From Microbacteriaceae bacterium VKM Ac-2855 (GTDB lineage: Bacteria > Actinomycetota > Actinomycetes > Actinomycetales > Microbacteriaceae), in the NCBI GenBank assembly GCA_013204985.1, contig JABMLG010000008.1, positions 1-64,000 of the forward strand: a DNA stretch of 64,000 nt. Direction: 5' to 3'. The translations under genes and the position numbers were made by a program. Position 1 is the first letter of the stretch. Each line of letters starts with the position of its first letter. A model generated the notes under the pieces. That model searched no databases and was not told the origin of the DNA. It saw only the letters and a program-made list of their open reading frames with translations. Shown here piece by piece: positions 51,244-60,237 of the stretch.

Positions 51244-52548
51244 TCAGCTCATCGCGAATTCGACGTTGGCCTGCGCATCGGCCAGCGCTGCGGCGGGGTC
51301 GGCCCCGCCGATGATCTGCGTGATGGCGGCGCTCACGGCGTCGCGACCTTCGTAGTAGTACGCACCGGTGTTGTTGCTGGGCACGTCGGCGCCGAACGCG
51401 GCGACCTCGGAGAAGATCGGCTGACCGGCGAAGAACTCGCTCGGCTGCTCGTACGCGGCGGACGACGCGGCGGGCAGCCAGTTCGCGACCGCGCCGGAGG
51501 CCGGCAGGATCGTGTCGTAGAGCTCCGTGGAACCGGCGAAGGTCGAGGCGAGGAAGTCCGTGGCGAGGTCGACGTCGGCGTTGGAGCTGATCGCCCAGGA
51601 GGATCCGCCGTTGGCCGAGTAGTTCGTGGCGCCATCGACGGTCGAAAGCTTCGGCAGGTTGGTGACGGCCCACTTGCCGGCCTGGTCCTCAGCGGTCTGG
51701 ATGGAGCCGACGATCCAGACGCCGTTGATCGTGCCCGACACGGAGCCGTTCACGAAGGTTCCGAGGTACTCGTCCCACGAGTTGACCTCGACGAAGATGC
51801 CCGAGTCGACGAGCTGCTTGTAGGTGTCGATCGCGGCGAGCAGCGCATCGTTGTCGCTGATGGTGGGCATGCCCTCGTCATCGAAGAGGCTGGCACCCGC
51901 GCTCTGCAGCATCATCATGATCATGTCGGCCGAACCCGCCTGGCCCGAGAGAAGGGGCTGGCCGGTCTTGGCGAGGACGTCCTTGCCCTTCACGATGAAG
52001 TCGTCCCAGGTGATGTCGGTGAAGTCGGCGATCGTGTAGCCGGCCTGCTCGAGCACATCCGTGCGCAGCGCGGTGAGCGCCGTGCCCGAGTCGAACGGCA
52101 CGCCGTAGTGCACGTCGTCGACGGTGGAGTAGTCGGCGACGGCGTTCGGGAACTCCGAGAAGTCGACGTCGTCTGTGGAGATCTCGTTGAAGACCTCCGG
52201 GTAGTTCAGCGCGTTCTTCTGGAAGGCGTTGTTCTGCATGAGGAAGATGTCGGGCAGCTCCTCGTACTGGCGCGACTGCGCGAGGGTGGTGAGCTTGGGC
52301 TGCAGGTCGTCCCAGGGCGTCTCGATGATGTCGAGCTTGAAGTCGGGGTTGTCCTGCTGGTAGATCTTCTCGGCCTCGGTGAGTGCGGCGATGTTGAACG
52401 TCGGGTCCCAGGCCCAGACGGTCAGGGTCTCATCGCCGTCACCCTCGGAGCTCGAGGAGCCGCCGCCGCCCGAGCAGGCGCTGAGCGCGAATACGAGCGG
52501 AAGGGCCATCGCGACGACTGTTGTGATCTTCGTGGTGCGTTTCTTCAT
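51244..52548 (-). CDS. sugar-binding lipoprotein of a CUT1 ABC transporter
   Basis: A 434-residue extracellular lipoprotein; the signal ends in LSAC with Cys25, followed by a Gly/Ser linker. The body is a family 1 solute-binding fold: TLTVWAWDPTFNIAAL at the start of the mature domain and WAISSNADVDLATDFL in the C-terminal lobe. By context it binds galactosides or galacto-oligosaccharides released by the GH43 enzyme. Confidence 0.92.
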   Translation of the reverse strand: MKKRTTKITTVVAMALPLVFALSACSGGGGSSSSEGDGDETLTVWAWDPTFNIAALTEAEKIYQQDNPDFKLDIIETPWDDLQPKLTTLAQSRQYEELPDIFLMQNNAFQKNALNYPEVFNEISTDDVDFSEFPNAVADYSTVDDVHYGVPFDSGTALTALRTDVLEQAGYTIADFTDITWDDFIVKGKDVLAKTGQPLLSGQAGSADMIMMMLQSAGASLFDDEGMPTISDNDALLAAIDTYKQLVDSGIFVEVNSWDEYLGTFVNGSVSGTINGVWIVGSIQTAEDQAGKWAVTNLPKLSTVDGATNYSANGGSSWAISSNADVDLATDFLASTFAGSTELYDTILPASGAVANWLPAASSAAYEQPSEFFAGQPIFSEVAAFGADVPSNNTGAYYYEGRDAVSAAITQIIGGADPAAALADAQANVEFAMS

Positions 52549-52622
52549 GGTGATCCTGTTCTTTCTCCGTTGAATGCAGGTGCTGTGGGTAGGGATAGAG
52601 AGGTATTCGGGAGGGTGCCGGG

Positions 52623-55600
52623 CTAGCCGAGGAGCTGCCAGGGGCCGTAGGGGTCGCCGGGCGCCTGATTGCGGGTCCACCACTTGGCGCTGTAGCGCTT
52701 GCCCTGATGGACGACGACGTCGCCGGTGTCGAAGATCCGGGAGGCGGTCCAGACCGACGTGCCGTCGGCCGCGGTGACGATCTGCTGCCACGGGCCGTTG
52801 ACATCACCGGGCTGCTGATTGCTCGTCCACCACGAAGCGCGCCAGCGCGAGCCGTTGTAGAGCACCGTGTCGCCGGTCAGGTAGACGGCGGATGCACTCC
52901 AGGCCCGCAGCACGCTGACCGCGAGAGCCGCCTGGACGCTCGAACCGCCGCTGCTGACGAGGGCGGGGGAGACGGTGATCGTCGCGGTGCGCTCGCCGGC
53001 GGTGGCGGTGTCGAAGCCGGCGACCGTGTACTCCGGTGCCGACAGCACGCGTGTTGTTCCGTCGGCGAGGGTGGCGGTGACCGTGACGGCTGCCGGATCG
53101 AACGCCGACCCCACCGCCACGGTCAGCGTGGTCGGTGCCACCACGATCGACCGGACCGACGGGACGAGAGCGGCGCGCGCGGTGCTCAACCGCGTGGCGG
53201 CGGCATTGACTGTCGACTGGGTGGCCGGGCCGGCCAGGACGCCCTCGGCCGCCGATCGCGCCGCGGCGAATTCGGTCCAGCCGGGCGCCGCGAAGTCGGC
53301 CGCCGCGAGTCCCGCGGTGTCGTCGACGAGGGCGCCCAGCGCTGCCGTGTCGACGTCCTGCCGGCGCAGCGACAAGGCATCGATCGAGAGCGAGCGGCCG
53401 TCCGCTCCGGTTGCGACGACCTGCACGCGAGCGGTTCCCGCCGGCAGGACGATGTCGGAGGCCGAGACGTCGGCCCATCCGCTCGTCGTCGGGACGTCGG
53501 TCGTGTGCTGCACGCCGTCGGCGCCGGTCACGATCACCTGCGCACGGCTGAGCCCGCCGGGGTTGTTCGCCGAGAGTCCGAGCGAGTAGACGCCCGCCGG
53601 CACTTCCATCTCCTGGTGCACGCCGCCGGAGAAGGCCTCCGCGGCGGTCAGCCGAAGCGCGAACCGCGTGCCGGCCGCGCCCGGTGAGACGTTCGTGACG
53701 AAGTTCGACGTGCTGGAGGACGCGTCGGTCGTCTGGGTCCAGCCGACGATCGAGCTGACGGTGATGCGGTCCGCCGCGAAGTCGGGGTTCAGCACGTAGT
53801 TGTTGCCCGCGCCGACCTGCCACTGCCCGGTCCGGGCGTCGAGGTCCCACTCGCTGAGCGAGTTGAATCGGACGTCGGCGCCGGTGCCGCTCAGCGGGAC
53901 CCACTGGTTGTAGCCGAGCCCGTTCCAGGCGAAGTCGGCCCACCGGTCTCCGGCGTAGATCACGGTGTCCTGCTCGGAGCCCTGAACGGTGAGGAAGAAG
54001 CCGCTCTGCGTCACATGGCTGTAGTCCTTCTCGGTGCCGGGCAGCACGTACATGCTCGAATACGGGCCCTGGATCCGGCCCTCGAGCGAGCGCACGAGAT
54101 AGGTCTGCGAGGTGTTCCAGCCGTGCAGGTCGGAGCTGGCCACGTAGTACTGGCCGTCGAGCTTGAACATCGCGTTGCCCTCGCGACCCGCGCCGCGGTA
54201 CACCTCGACGGCCGTCTCGACCGAGAGCGAATCGGTGTCGCTGATGCGTCCGACGTAGGTGCGGCTGCGGCCGTCGCGGTAGGAGAAGACCAGGTAGTCG
54301 GCGCCGTCGTCGTCGGTGAAGACCGTCTGGTCGCCGGTGCCCTGGTTCCAGCCGGGCTTGTTCGGGTTCTCGTAGACACCGGGGATGTGCGTCTGCAGGT
54401 TCGCGTATTCGAAGTCGGCGACCGGGGAGTCGCCGCTGAGGAAGAGGACGCCAGCGTTGCTCACACGAGCCGGGTCAGGATTCTCGAACTGGGTGAGAAG
54501 CACGTAACGGCCGGTCTGCTCGTTGTACGCGACGCCGAGCCGGCCGATCCAGACCGAATCGGCCAGGGTCTTCATGTCGGAGAAGTAGGTACCGACGACG
54601 TCTTTCGAGGCGGGGATGTGCAGCGCGGTATCGCGCGTCGCCACGTTGTTCTCGAAGGTCCAGTCGACGAGGTTCTCGGACGAGTACGCGGTGACCGCGA
54701 CGAAGTCGCCCTCGCCGGCCCGGGTGTAGGCGCGAGTGGGGTTGTCGTAGTAGAGCTGGGAGCCGGTGTACTGCACGCCGTACCAGTAGTAGCGATCGCC
54801 GAAGCGGAAGATGCCGCCGCCCTGGGAGAAGATCGGGTTGCCGGCGGTGTCGAGCCAGAACCGGTTGTTCTCGACCGTGGCGGGGGCCGACTCGGTCAGC
54901 GGTTCGAGCGCGGCGGCCGTGGTCTGCAGCCCGTTCTTCGCGGCGACCACCGCAGCCTCCGTAGCACTCGGGTCGTCCAGAACGGCCGACGCGGTGACCG
55001 TCGCCGCAGCGAAGGGGGCCCAGGACTCGGCGGTGTATGCGGAGGGGACCCGCGTGCCGTAGCCGGCCAGCATCTCGCGCAGACCGGAGATCTGCACCAG
55101 GTCATCGGCCGCTGATTCCAGGTCTGTCCGCGCTGCCGCGAGCTGCGCATCCGTCGAGGTCGCCGTGTCGCGTACCGCTGTCGCCTGCGCGAGGACACCG
55201 GAGAACGCCGTCCACGAGTCCGCGGAGTAATCCGCCGGGGCTGCTGCGCTGTACCGGTCGATCGAGGAAGTCAGCTTTGCGCGCTCGTCGACGAGCTTCG
55301 TCGCGGTGAACACGGCGGAGGCGTGGTTGATGTAGCCGACGGTGACCACCCGGAGCACGTGGTCGCCGGGCGTGAGGCCGGCGAAGGAGAAGATCGGCAC
55401 CGTCGTCGTCGAGCGCGCTCCGCTGTAGTCGGCCGATCCGACCTTCGTGCCGTCGATGTAGACGTCGGCTTTTCCGTTGGTCGTCGCCTTGCGTCCGTTG
55501 AGTGCGACGGTCTCGCCCGTGAACGCGATCTCGAACGATGCGCCGGAGGTCGCCCAGGTGTGGGTGCTGTTGCTCGCCCACGCGCCCTCGTAGAACGTTC

Positions 55601-55763
55601 TGTTCGGCGTGCCGCGAACGGTGGTGGATTCGGTGAAGGCGACCGTTGTGGTCTGCACCTCCGGCGCCGCGACGGCGGGGATCTGGCCCGTGAGCACCAG
55701 CAGGCCGGCGAGGAACGCCGCGGCCACGGCCGCGAGCCGCCGCCGTGTCTGAAGTCGTGTCAT
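52623..55763 (-). CDS. secreted multidomain GH43 glycosidase with FIVAR, Ig-like and CBM5/12 modules
   Basis: A 1046-residue exported protein. Order: signal peptide (1-33), a beta-sandwich with SFEIAFTGETVALNGRK (about 35-150), two FIVAR helical repeats (about 165-295), the GH43 five-blade propeller (about 300-640; WLDTAGNPIFSQGGGIFRFG, resembling exo-beta-1,3-galactanase and galactofuranosidase subfamilies 24/34), a carbohydrate-binding sandwich (about 665-800), another FIVAR repeat, a Big_4-type Ig domain (about 870-945) and two C-terminal CBM5/12 modules (GDTVLYNGSRWRASWWT and GDVVVHQGKRYSAKWWT). It probably trims galactan or arabinogalactan at the cell surface. The exact linkage is inference from subfamily look and the lacZ context. 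Confidence 0.85.
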   Translation of the reverse strand: MTRLQTRRRLAAVAAAFLAGLLVLTGQIPAVAAPEVQTTTVAFTESTTVRGTPNRTFYEGAWASNSTHTWATSGASFEIAFTGETVALNGRKATTNGKADVYIDGTKVGSADYSGARSTTTVPIFSFAGLTPGDHVLRVVTVGYINHASAVFTATKLVDERAKLTSSIDRYSAAAPADYSADSWTAFSGVLAQATAVRDTATSTDAQLAAARTDLESAADDLVQISGLREMLAGYGTRVPSAYTAESWAPFAAATVTASAVLDDPSATEAAVVAAKNGLQTTAAALEPLTESAPATVENNRFWLDTAGNPIFSQGGGIFRFGDRYYWYGVQYTGSQLYYDNPTRAYTRAGEGDFVAVTAYSSENLVDWTFENNVATRDTALHIPASKDVVGTYFSDMKTLADSVWIGRLGVAYNEQTGRYVLLTQFENPDPARVSNAGVLFLSGDSPVADFEYANLQTHIPGVYENPNKPGWNQGTGDQTVFTDDDGADYLVFSYRDGRSRTYVGRISDTDSLSVETAVEVYRGAGREGNAMFKLDGQYYVASSDLHGWNTSQTYLVRSLEGRIQGPYSSMYVLPGTEKDYSHVTQSGFFLTVQGSEQDTVIYAGDRWADFAWNGLGYNQWVPLSGTGADVRFNSLSEWDLDARTGQWQVGAGNNYVLNPDFAADRITVSSIVGWTQTTDASSSTSNFVTNVSPGAAGTRFALRLTAAEAFSGGVHQEMEVPAGVYSLGLSANNPGGLSRAQVIVTGADGVQHTTDVPTTSGWADVSASDIVLPAGTARVQVVATGADGRSLSIDALSLRRQDVDTAALGALVDDTAGLAAADFAAPGWTEFAAARSAAEGVLAGPATQSTVNAAATRLSTARAALVPSVRSIVVAPTTLTVAVGSAFDPAAVTVTATLADGTTRVLSAPEYTVAGFDTATAGERTATITVSPALVSSGGSSVQAALAVSVLRAWSASAVYLTGDTVLYNGSRWRASWWTSNQQPGDVNGPWQQIVTAADGTSVWTASRIFDTGDVVVHQGKRYSAKWWTRNQAPGDPYGPWQLLG

Positions 55764-55789
55764 AGAAGTCCTCCGTCGTCGCAGGTTCT

Positions 55790-55811
55790 GGTGATACAGC
55801 GCTGTACCACC
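55790..55811. promoter_or_regulatory. probable LacI-family operator ahead of the GH43 gene
   Basis: ggtgatacagcgctgtaccacc is a 22-bp palindrome with a single mismatched pair; its perfect core is TACAGCGCTGTA (55795-55806). The central CG with even spacing is the LacI/GalR operator style. It lies 26 bases before the GH43 start codon, between it and the LacI-type gene. Confidence 0.7.
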
Positions 55812-55862
55812 GCGAATCTAGTTGAGAGAAGGCTCAGTGGGCAAGAAGTTTTTCGGCCGGTT

Positions 55863-56906
55863 TCAGCGAGTCGTCGCGCGAGCCACGACTCGGGAGGTCG
55901 TTGTGGTCACTCGCGGAGCGGTGGTGTCTCCGTCGATGCGGCCGAGGAGCCGCTCGAGCGCGGTGCGAGCGATCCACTCCACGCGCGAGTCCATCGAGGT
56001 CAGGGGCGGGATGAGGTAGGCCGACTCTTCGACGTTGTCGAAGCCGATGACCTGCACATCGGTCGGCAGCTGCAGGCCACCCTCACGCAGCGCCGAGATG
56101 GCCCCCGTCGCGAGTCCGTCGTTGAAGCACACCAGGCCGTCGAAACGGATCCCGGAGCGGACGAGCTGTTGCGCGACGCTGAAGCCGGTGCCGATGGTCC
56201 AGTCGTAACCGGTGACGCCGACGAGCCGGGGGTCGACGGCGCGACCGGCCCGCGTCAATGCCTCGCCGACTCCGCGCAGCCGCAACTCGGCGTTGCCCTC
56301 GTGCGCGCGCCCGATGACCTCGGCGTCGTAGGGCTCGTGCGCGCCCAGCACGGCGATCGAGGTGCTACCGCGCTCGAGGAGGTACTCGGTGGCCGCCCGT
56401 GCGTCCGCCAGGTCATCCGTCGTCACTCGATCGACGCGGTCGAACGTCTCGCGCGAACCGAGGCACACGAGCGGGTAGTCGACGTCGAACGCCGACTGAT
56501 CGAGATGCTCGTGTTCGGAGAGCGAGAGCAGGAGGCCGTCGGTGAGTTGGGCGTTGAACTCCCGCAGGAGCCTGCGCGAACCGTCGACCCCATCGGGATA
56601 GGTCCGGACGTAGGCGACGAGGTTCAGCTCGCGGGCGGTGTCGACGACGACCTCGGCGAGTTCGGCGAGATAGGCCGCCTTGAGCGTCGGTACGGCCAGC
56701 GTGACGGAATCCGTGCGACCTCGCGTCAGATTGCGAGCCGCCACATTCACGGTGTAGCCGAGTTCGTCGACGACCGCGCGAACACGTTCCCGGGTGGCCT
56801 CCGCCATCCGGCCGGTCCCGTTCACGGCATTGGACGCGGTCTTCAGGGAGACGCCCGCCTGCTTCGCCACCGACTCGAGGGTGACCTTTCCGCGTTGTGG
56901 GGGCAT
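55863..56906 (-). CDS. LacI-family transcriptional regulator
   Basis: A 347-residue repressor; I prefer ATG 56906 (MPPQRGKVTLESVAK). The HTH plus hinge helix (about 7-60) reads VTLESVAKQAGVSLKTASNA and RNLTRGRTDSVTLAV; the sugar-binding domain (about 62-330) follows with the late motif DVQVIGFDNVEES. First gene of the galactoside locus and presumably its repressor, acting through the 22-bp palindrome downstream. Confidence 0.92.
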   Translation of the reverse strand: MPPQRGKVTLESVAKQAGVSLKTASNAVNGTGRMAEATRERVRAVVDELGYTVNVAARNLTRGRTDSVTLAVPTLKAAYLAELAEVVVDTARELNLVAYVRTYPDGVDGSRRLLREFNAQLTDGLLLSLSEHEHLDQSAFDVDYPLVCLGSRETFDRVDRVTTDDLADARAATEYLLERGSTSIAVLGAHEPYDAEVIGRAHEGNAELRLRGVGEALTRAGRAVDPRLVGVTGYDWTIGTGFSVAQQLVRSGIRFDGLVCFNDGLATGAISALREGGLQLPTDVQVIGFDNVEESAYLIPPLTSMDSRVEWIARTALERLLGRIDGDTTAPRVTTTTSRVVARATTR

Positions 56907-57580
56907 GGGTTCCTGCTCATCGACGATTCGGGCTGCCGGCACCCGGTCGCTCTGACCGGCGGGACTGACGTTAGCGCGTGACGGGTGCGGCGCGTGACGG
57001 GCGGCGCGTGAACGCCGCCCACCGCGGCGCGGGGTTGCGGCCGTGTTGCTGCCGACGCACGGCTCCCTGTGGGTCAGGACTGGTGTTGCGAAGCGCCATC
57101 CCCTGCCGACGCAGTCGATTCTGCGGAATCACGCTTCTGATGTATGACGTCGCGCGGGGTGATGCAGAACTTACGACGATCGTCTCAGGGCTGGCGGACT
57201 TCCGACGCGATTGAGACGCGGTCGCCGCTCCGGTGAGACGGTGTGCCGCGCGGGCCGGTGTTCGCCGCCGGCTCACGCCGTCGCGCCGTCGATGGCGTTG
57301 TGCGCGACAGGCACTGCTGCGAAAGCGCGCGATCGCGCAGATCCGCGTTTCTTCGAGGTCGCCGGCACCCTCTTCTTCTGCATGGCCACAGCCGAACGCC
57401 GAAAACGGGCCCTGGAGCCAGAACACCCCGCATCCCAGCAGCCGCGGCCTCACATCCGCGCATCCTCGGCGAGAGGGGAACGTTACGTCGGTGTCACCGC
57501 AGGCGCGAACGGGCGAAACGTGGGCTGCCTAGCGTTGTCCTCACCAGCCGACCGACCACGGTCGCCTCAGTCAAGGAGGC
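56907..57580. other. 674-bp gene-free region between divergent LacI and nitrate operons
   Basis: Short frames exist on both strands but none has a protein-like composition or a ribosome-binding site. Features seen: gcgcgtgacggg repeated near 56972-56998, and cgtctca / tgagacg arms at about 57181-57220. The promoter of the nitrate operon must lie in the right part; AAGGAGG at 57573-57579 is the ribosome-binding site of the first gene. Confidence 0.6.
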
Positions 57581-58666
57581 ATGATGACGATCCTCGAGAA
57601 CCCGGGCACGGCCCTCCACTCCGCTCCCGGTCTCACATGGCACCCGGTCTGCAGCAGCGACGAACTCGAGACCTTGTGGGGTGAGGCCGCCTTGATCGAC
57701 GGTGCCCAGATCGCCCTCTTCCTTCTCCCCGAGGGGCACGTGCGCGTCGTCTCGAACATCGACCCCGCGACCGGTGCGGCAGTGATGTCTCGCGGCATCG
57801 TCGGGTCGCGGCGCGTCGAGGGTGTGGACCGCCCGACGATCGCGTCGCCGCTGCATAAAGACGTCTTCGACCTCGAGACCGGCGCGTGCTACACCAAGAG
57901 CAGTCTGCTGCTGCCGACATGGGCCAGCCGGGAGAGGGACGGGATGATCGAGGTCAGCCGCCGCACTGCGCTGATCGCCGCCTCGCACGGCACATCGGAC
58001 GAGGGCGGCCGTCGTGCTGTCGCGGCCCTGGTCGCCGCCGTTCGCGCCGTCGATCCGACCATTCACGTGCTGGATTCCTTCGTCGATGTGCAGCAACCGG
58101 ATGTGCCGTCAGTTCTCGACACGCTCGCTCCCGGTCAACCGGCGGCGATCGTCCCGCTGCTGCTCTCGGCGGGCTATCACGTGCACGTCGACCTCGCGGA
58201 GGCTGCGGGCGAGGCGGATCGGCCGGTGCGCGTCACCGGCGCGCTCGGGCCGGATGCTCGGCTCGCGACGATCCTCGCCAGGCGACTCGCGCAGGCCGGG
58301 TTGCGTGACGGCGACAGCGTCGTTCTCGCCGCGGCCGGTTCGAGTGACGCCTCCGCCGTCGCGGACTGCCACACCATGGGCGAGCTGCTCGCGGCGGAGC
58401 TGGATCGCGAGGTGATCGTGTCGTTCATCTCGGCCGCGCATCCGCGTGTCTCGGAGGCGGTCGCCCGGGCTCGCACGCTGCATCCAGGTGACCGCGTCGT
58501 CGTGGCGACCTATCTGCTCGCGCCCGGTTACTTCGCCGGACTCGCCGAGGAAGCGGGGGCCGACGTCACCAGTGCGCCGCTCCTGCTGGATCCCTCAGCG
58601 CGCTCGACGGACGCGACGCCGACCGAACTGGTCGCCATCGTCTCGGAGCTGTACTCGCGGCTCTGA
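57581..58666 (+). CDS. nirD: NirD (nitrite reductase small subunit) fused to a sirohydrochlorin chelatase (CbiX/SirB)
   Basis: A 361-residue fusion. Residues about 15-122 are NirD: WHPVCSSDELETLWGE, VVSNIDPATGAAVMSRGIVG and ASPLHKDVFDLETGACY; as in other NirD proteins the Rieske-like fold lacks cluster cysteines. From about 125 a CbiX-type chelatase begins with RTALIAASHGTSDEGG (His136) and VPLLLSAGYHVHVDL, the two metal/porphyrin-site histidine regions. The second chelatase half-repeat keeps the fold (VVLAAAGSSDAS, LLAPGYFAG) but lacks these histidines, as in other long chelatases. Siroheme is the cofactor of NirB, so one chain carries a reductase subunit and a cofactor-making enzyme. ATG 57581 or 57584; the AAGGAGG favours the latter. 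First gene of the nitrate operon. Confidence 0.85.
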   Translation: MMTILENPGTALHSAPGLTWHPVCSSDELETLWGEAALIDGAQIALFLLPEGHVRVVSNIDPATGAAVMSRGIVGSRRVEGVDRPTIASPLHKDVFDLETGACYTKSSLLLPTWASRERDGMIEVSRRTALIAASHGTSDEGGRRAVAALVAAVRAVDPTIHVLDSFVDVQQPDVPSVLDTLAPGQPAAIVPLLLSAGYHVHVDLAEAAGEADRPVRVTGALGPDARLATILARRLAQAGLRDGDSVVLAAAGSSDASAVADCHTMGELLAAELDREVIVSFISAAHPRVSEAVARARTLHPGDRVVVATYLLAPGYFAGLAEEAGADVTSAPLLLDPSARSTDATPTELVAIVSELYSRL

Positions 58667-58753
58667 CCCGCACGACACCACCCGATACTCCTGCCGCCCA
58701 TCATCTCGGGCACCCTTCCCTGCTACTGCTGTGCCGATTTCCGGAGGAATACC

Positions 58754-60169
58754 GTGACTGCTGCACCACCGACCACCGCCCCCACCCTCACCGACCCCGT
58801 TCGCCAGGGCACCGCTGCCGGCCTCACGCACCGCCCAGGGCGGTGGATCGACGGCTGGAATCCGGAGGACCCGGCTCAATGGAACGGCGGCGGCAAGGAG
58901 ATCGCGGCGCGGAATCTGCGCTGGTCGATCTTCGCCGAGTTCCTCGGTTTCGTCGTCTGGCAGCTCTGGTCGATCGTCGTCGTATCGCTGCCGGCGGCGG
59001 GCTTCTCGTTCGACACCGGCCAGATCTTCTGGCTCATCTCGATGCCGAGCCTCGTCGGCGCGACCCTCCGTTTTCCGTACACGTTCATGGTGCCGAAGTT
59101 CGGGGGGCGAAATTGGACGATGATCTCGGCCGCCCTGCTGCTGATCCCGACCATCGCTCTGGCGCTGTGCGTCGGCAACCCTGAGACTCCGTTCGGCGTG
59201 ATGCTGTTCGTCGCAGCTCTGGCCGGCTTCGGGGGCGGCAACTTCGCCAGCAGCATGGCGAACATCACGTTCTTCTACCCGCAGTCGCAGAAGGGCTGGG
59301 CGCTCGGCTTGAACGCCGCCGGTGGCAACCTCGGCGCCTCCGTGGCGCAGTTGCTCGTGCCGATCGCGATCACGATCGGTGCAGCCGCCACGCTGAACCT
59401 CCCGCTCGCAGGATGGATCTGGATCCCTCTGATCCTGGTCGCGATCATCGGCGCGTACAAGCGGATGGACAACCTCGGTGCGGCGAAGGCGGACTTCGCC
59501 GCGTCGATCGCGGCGGTCAGGGAGCCGCATCTGTGGATACTCGCCGTGCTCTACATCGGCACGTTCGGCTCCTTCATCGGCTTCGCCGGTGTGTTCCCGA
59601 AGCTGATCGCCGACTCGTTCCCCGAATTCTCGACTTTCGCGGTCGGCACCGCGACGCTGTCGCTCGCCTTCCTCGGCTCGCTCGTCGGCTCGCTGTCGCG
59701 TCCTTTCGGTGGCAGGCTCGCCGACCGTTTCGGCGGTGCGGCGGTGACCATGGCCGCATTCGTGGTGATGGCTCTCGGCGCACTCAGTGTGATCTGGACC
59801 TTGCCGCTGGGGAACTTCTGGCTCTTCCTGCTCTTCTTCATGGTGCTCTTCGCGGCTGCGGGGATCGGCAACGGGGCCACCTACCGGATGATCCCGACCG
59901 TGTTCTCGATGCGGGCAGGGACGAAGGATGCGCACCGCAATGCGGGCGATGTGGGAACCCAGCGCAAGACGGCGGCGGCGCTCGGGCTGATCTCGGCGAT
60001 CGGGGCCTACGGCGGCTTCGTCATCCCGCAGCTGCTCGGCTTCTCCAAGACGACCTACGGCGACTACACGACCGCCCTCGGCTGGTTCGTGATGGCGTAT
60101 GCGGTGATGCTCGTGATCACAGGCGCCGTGTACTTGCGCGGGGGCATCAAGGCCGGCATCCGCATCTAG
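58754..60169 (+). CDS. narK: nitrate/nitrite transporter, NarK type
   Basis: A 471-residue major facilitator with 12 helices. The GTG start has CGGAGG ahead. Nitrate signature segments are seen: ALAGFGGGNFASSMANITFF and AAGGNLGASVAQ in the first half, and GIGNGATYRMIP in the second. It imports nitrate (and perhaps exports nitrite) across the membrane. 87 bp after the fusion gene and 68 bp before nasA, same transcript. Confidence 0.93.
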   Translation: MTAAPPTTAPTLTDPVRQGTAAGLTHRPGRWIDGWNPEDPAQWNGGGKEIAARNLRWSIFAEFLGFVVWQLWSIVVVSLPAAGFSFDTGQIFWLISMPSLVGATLRFPYTFMVPKFGGRNWTMISAALLLIPTIALALCVGNPETPFGVMLFVAALAGFGGGNFASSMANITFFYPQSQKGWALGLNAAGGNLGASVAQLLVPIAITIGAAATLNLPLAGWIWIPLILVAIIGAYKRMDNLGAAKADFAASIAAVREPHLWILAVLYIGTFGSFIGFAGVFPKLIADSFPEFSTFAVGTATLSLAFLGSLVGSLSRPFGGRLADRFGGAAVTMAAFVVMALGALSVIWTLPLGNFWLFLLFFMVLFAAAGIGNGATYRMIPTVFSMRAGTKDAHRNAGDVGTQRKTAAALGLISAIGAYGGFVIPQLLGFSKTTYGDYTTALGWFVMAYAVMLVITGAVYLRGGIKAGIRI

Positions 60170-60180
60170 TTCGAAAGGGT

Positions 60181-60214
60181 CGTCACTTCGTCGGGAGTAG
60201 CCGACGAAGTGACG
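60181..60214. terminator. 14-bp perfect hairpin between narK and nasA
   Basis: cgtcacttcgtcgg, loop gagtag, ccgacgaagtgacg, starting 11 bases after the narK stop and ending 23 before nasA. No T tract follows, so it is probably an intercistronic RNA-stability or attenuation element rather than the operon end. Confidence 0.6.
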
Positions 60215-60237
60215 CCCCACTTCTCAGGGAGAGCACG

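Noticed and set aside
57211-57684. 157-residue plus-strand frame before the NirD fusion
   Set aside because: It overlaps the fusion gene start in another frame, lacks a ribosome-binding site and has shadow-like composition.
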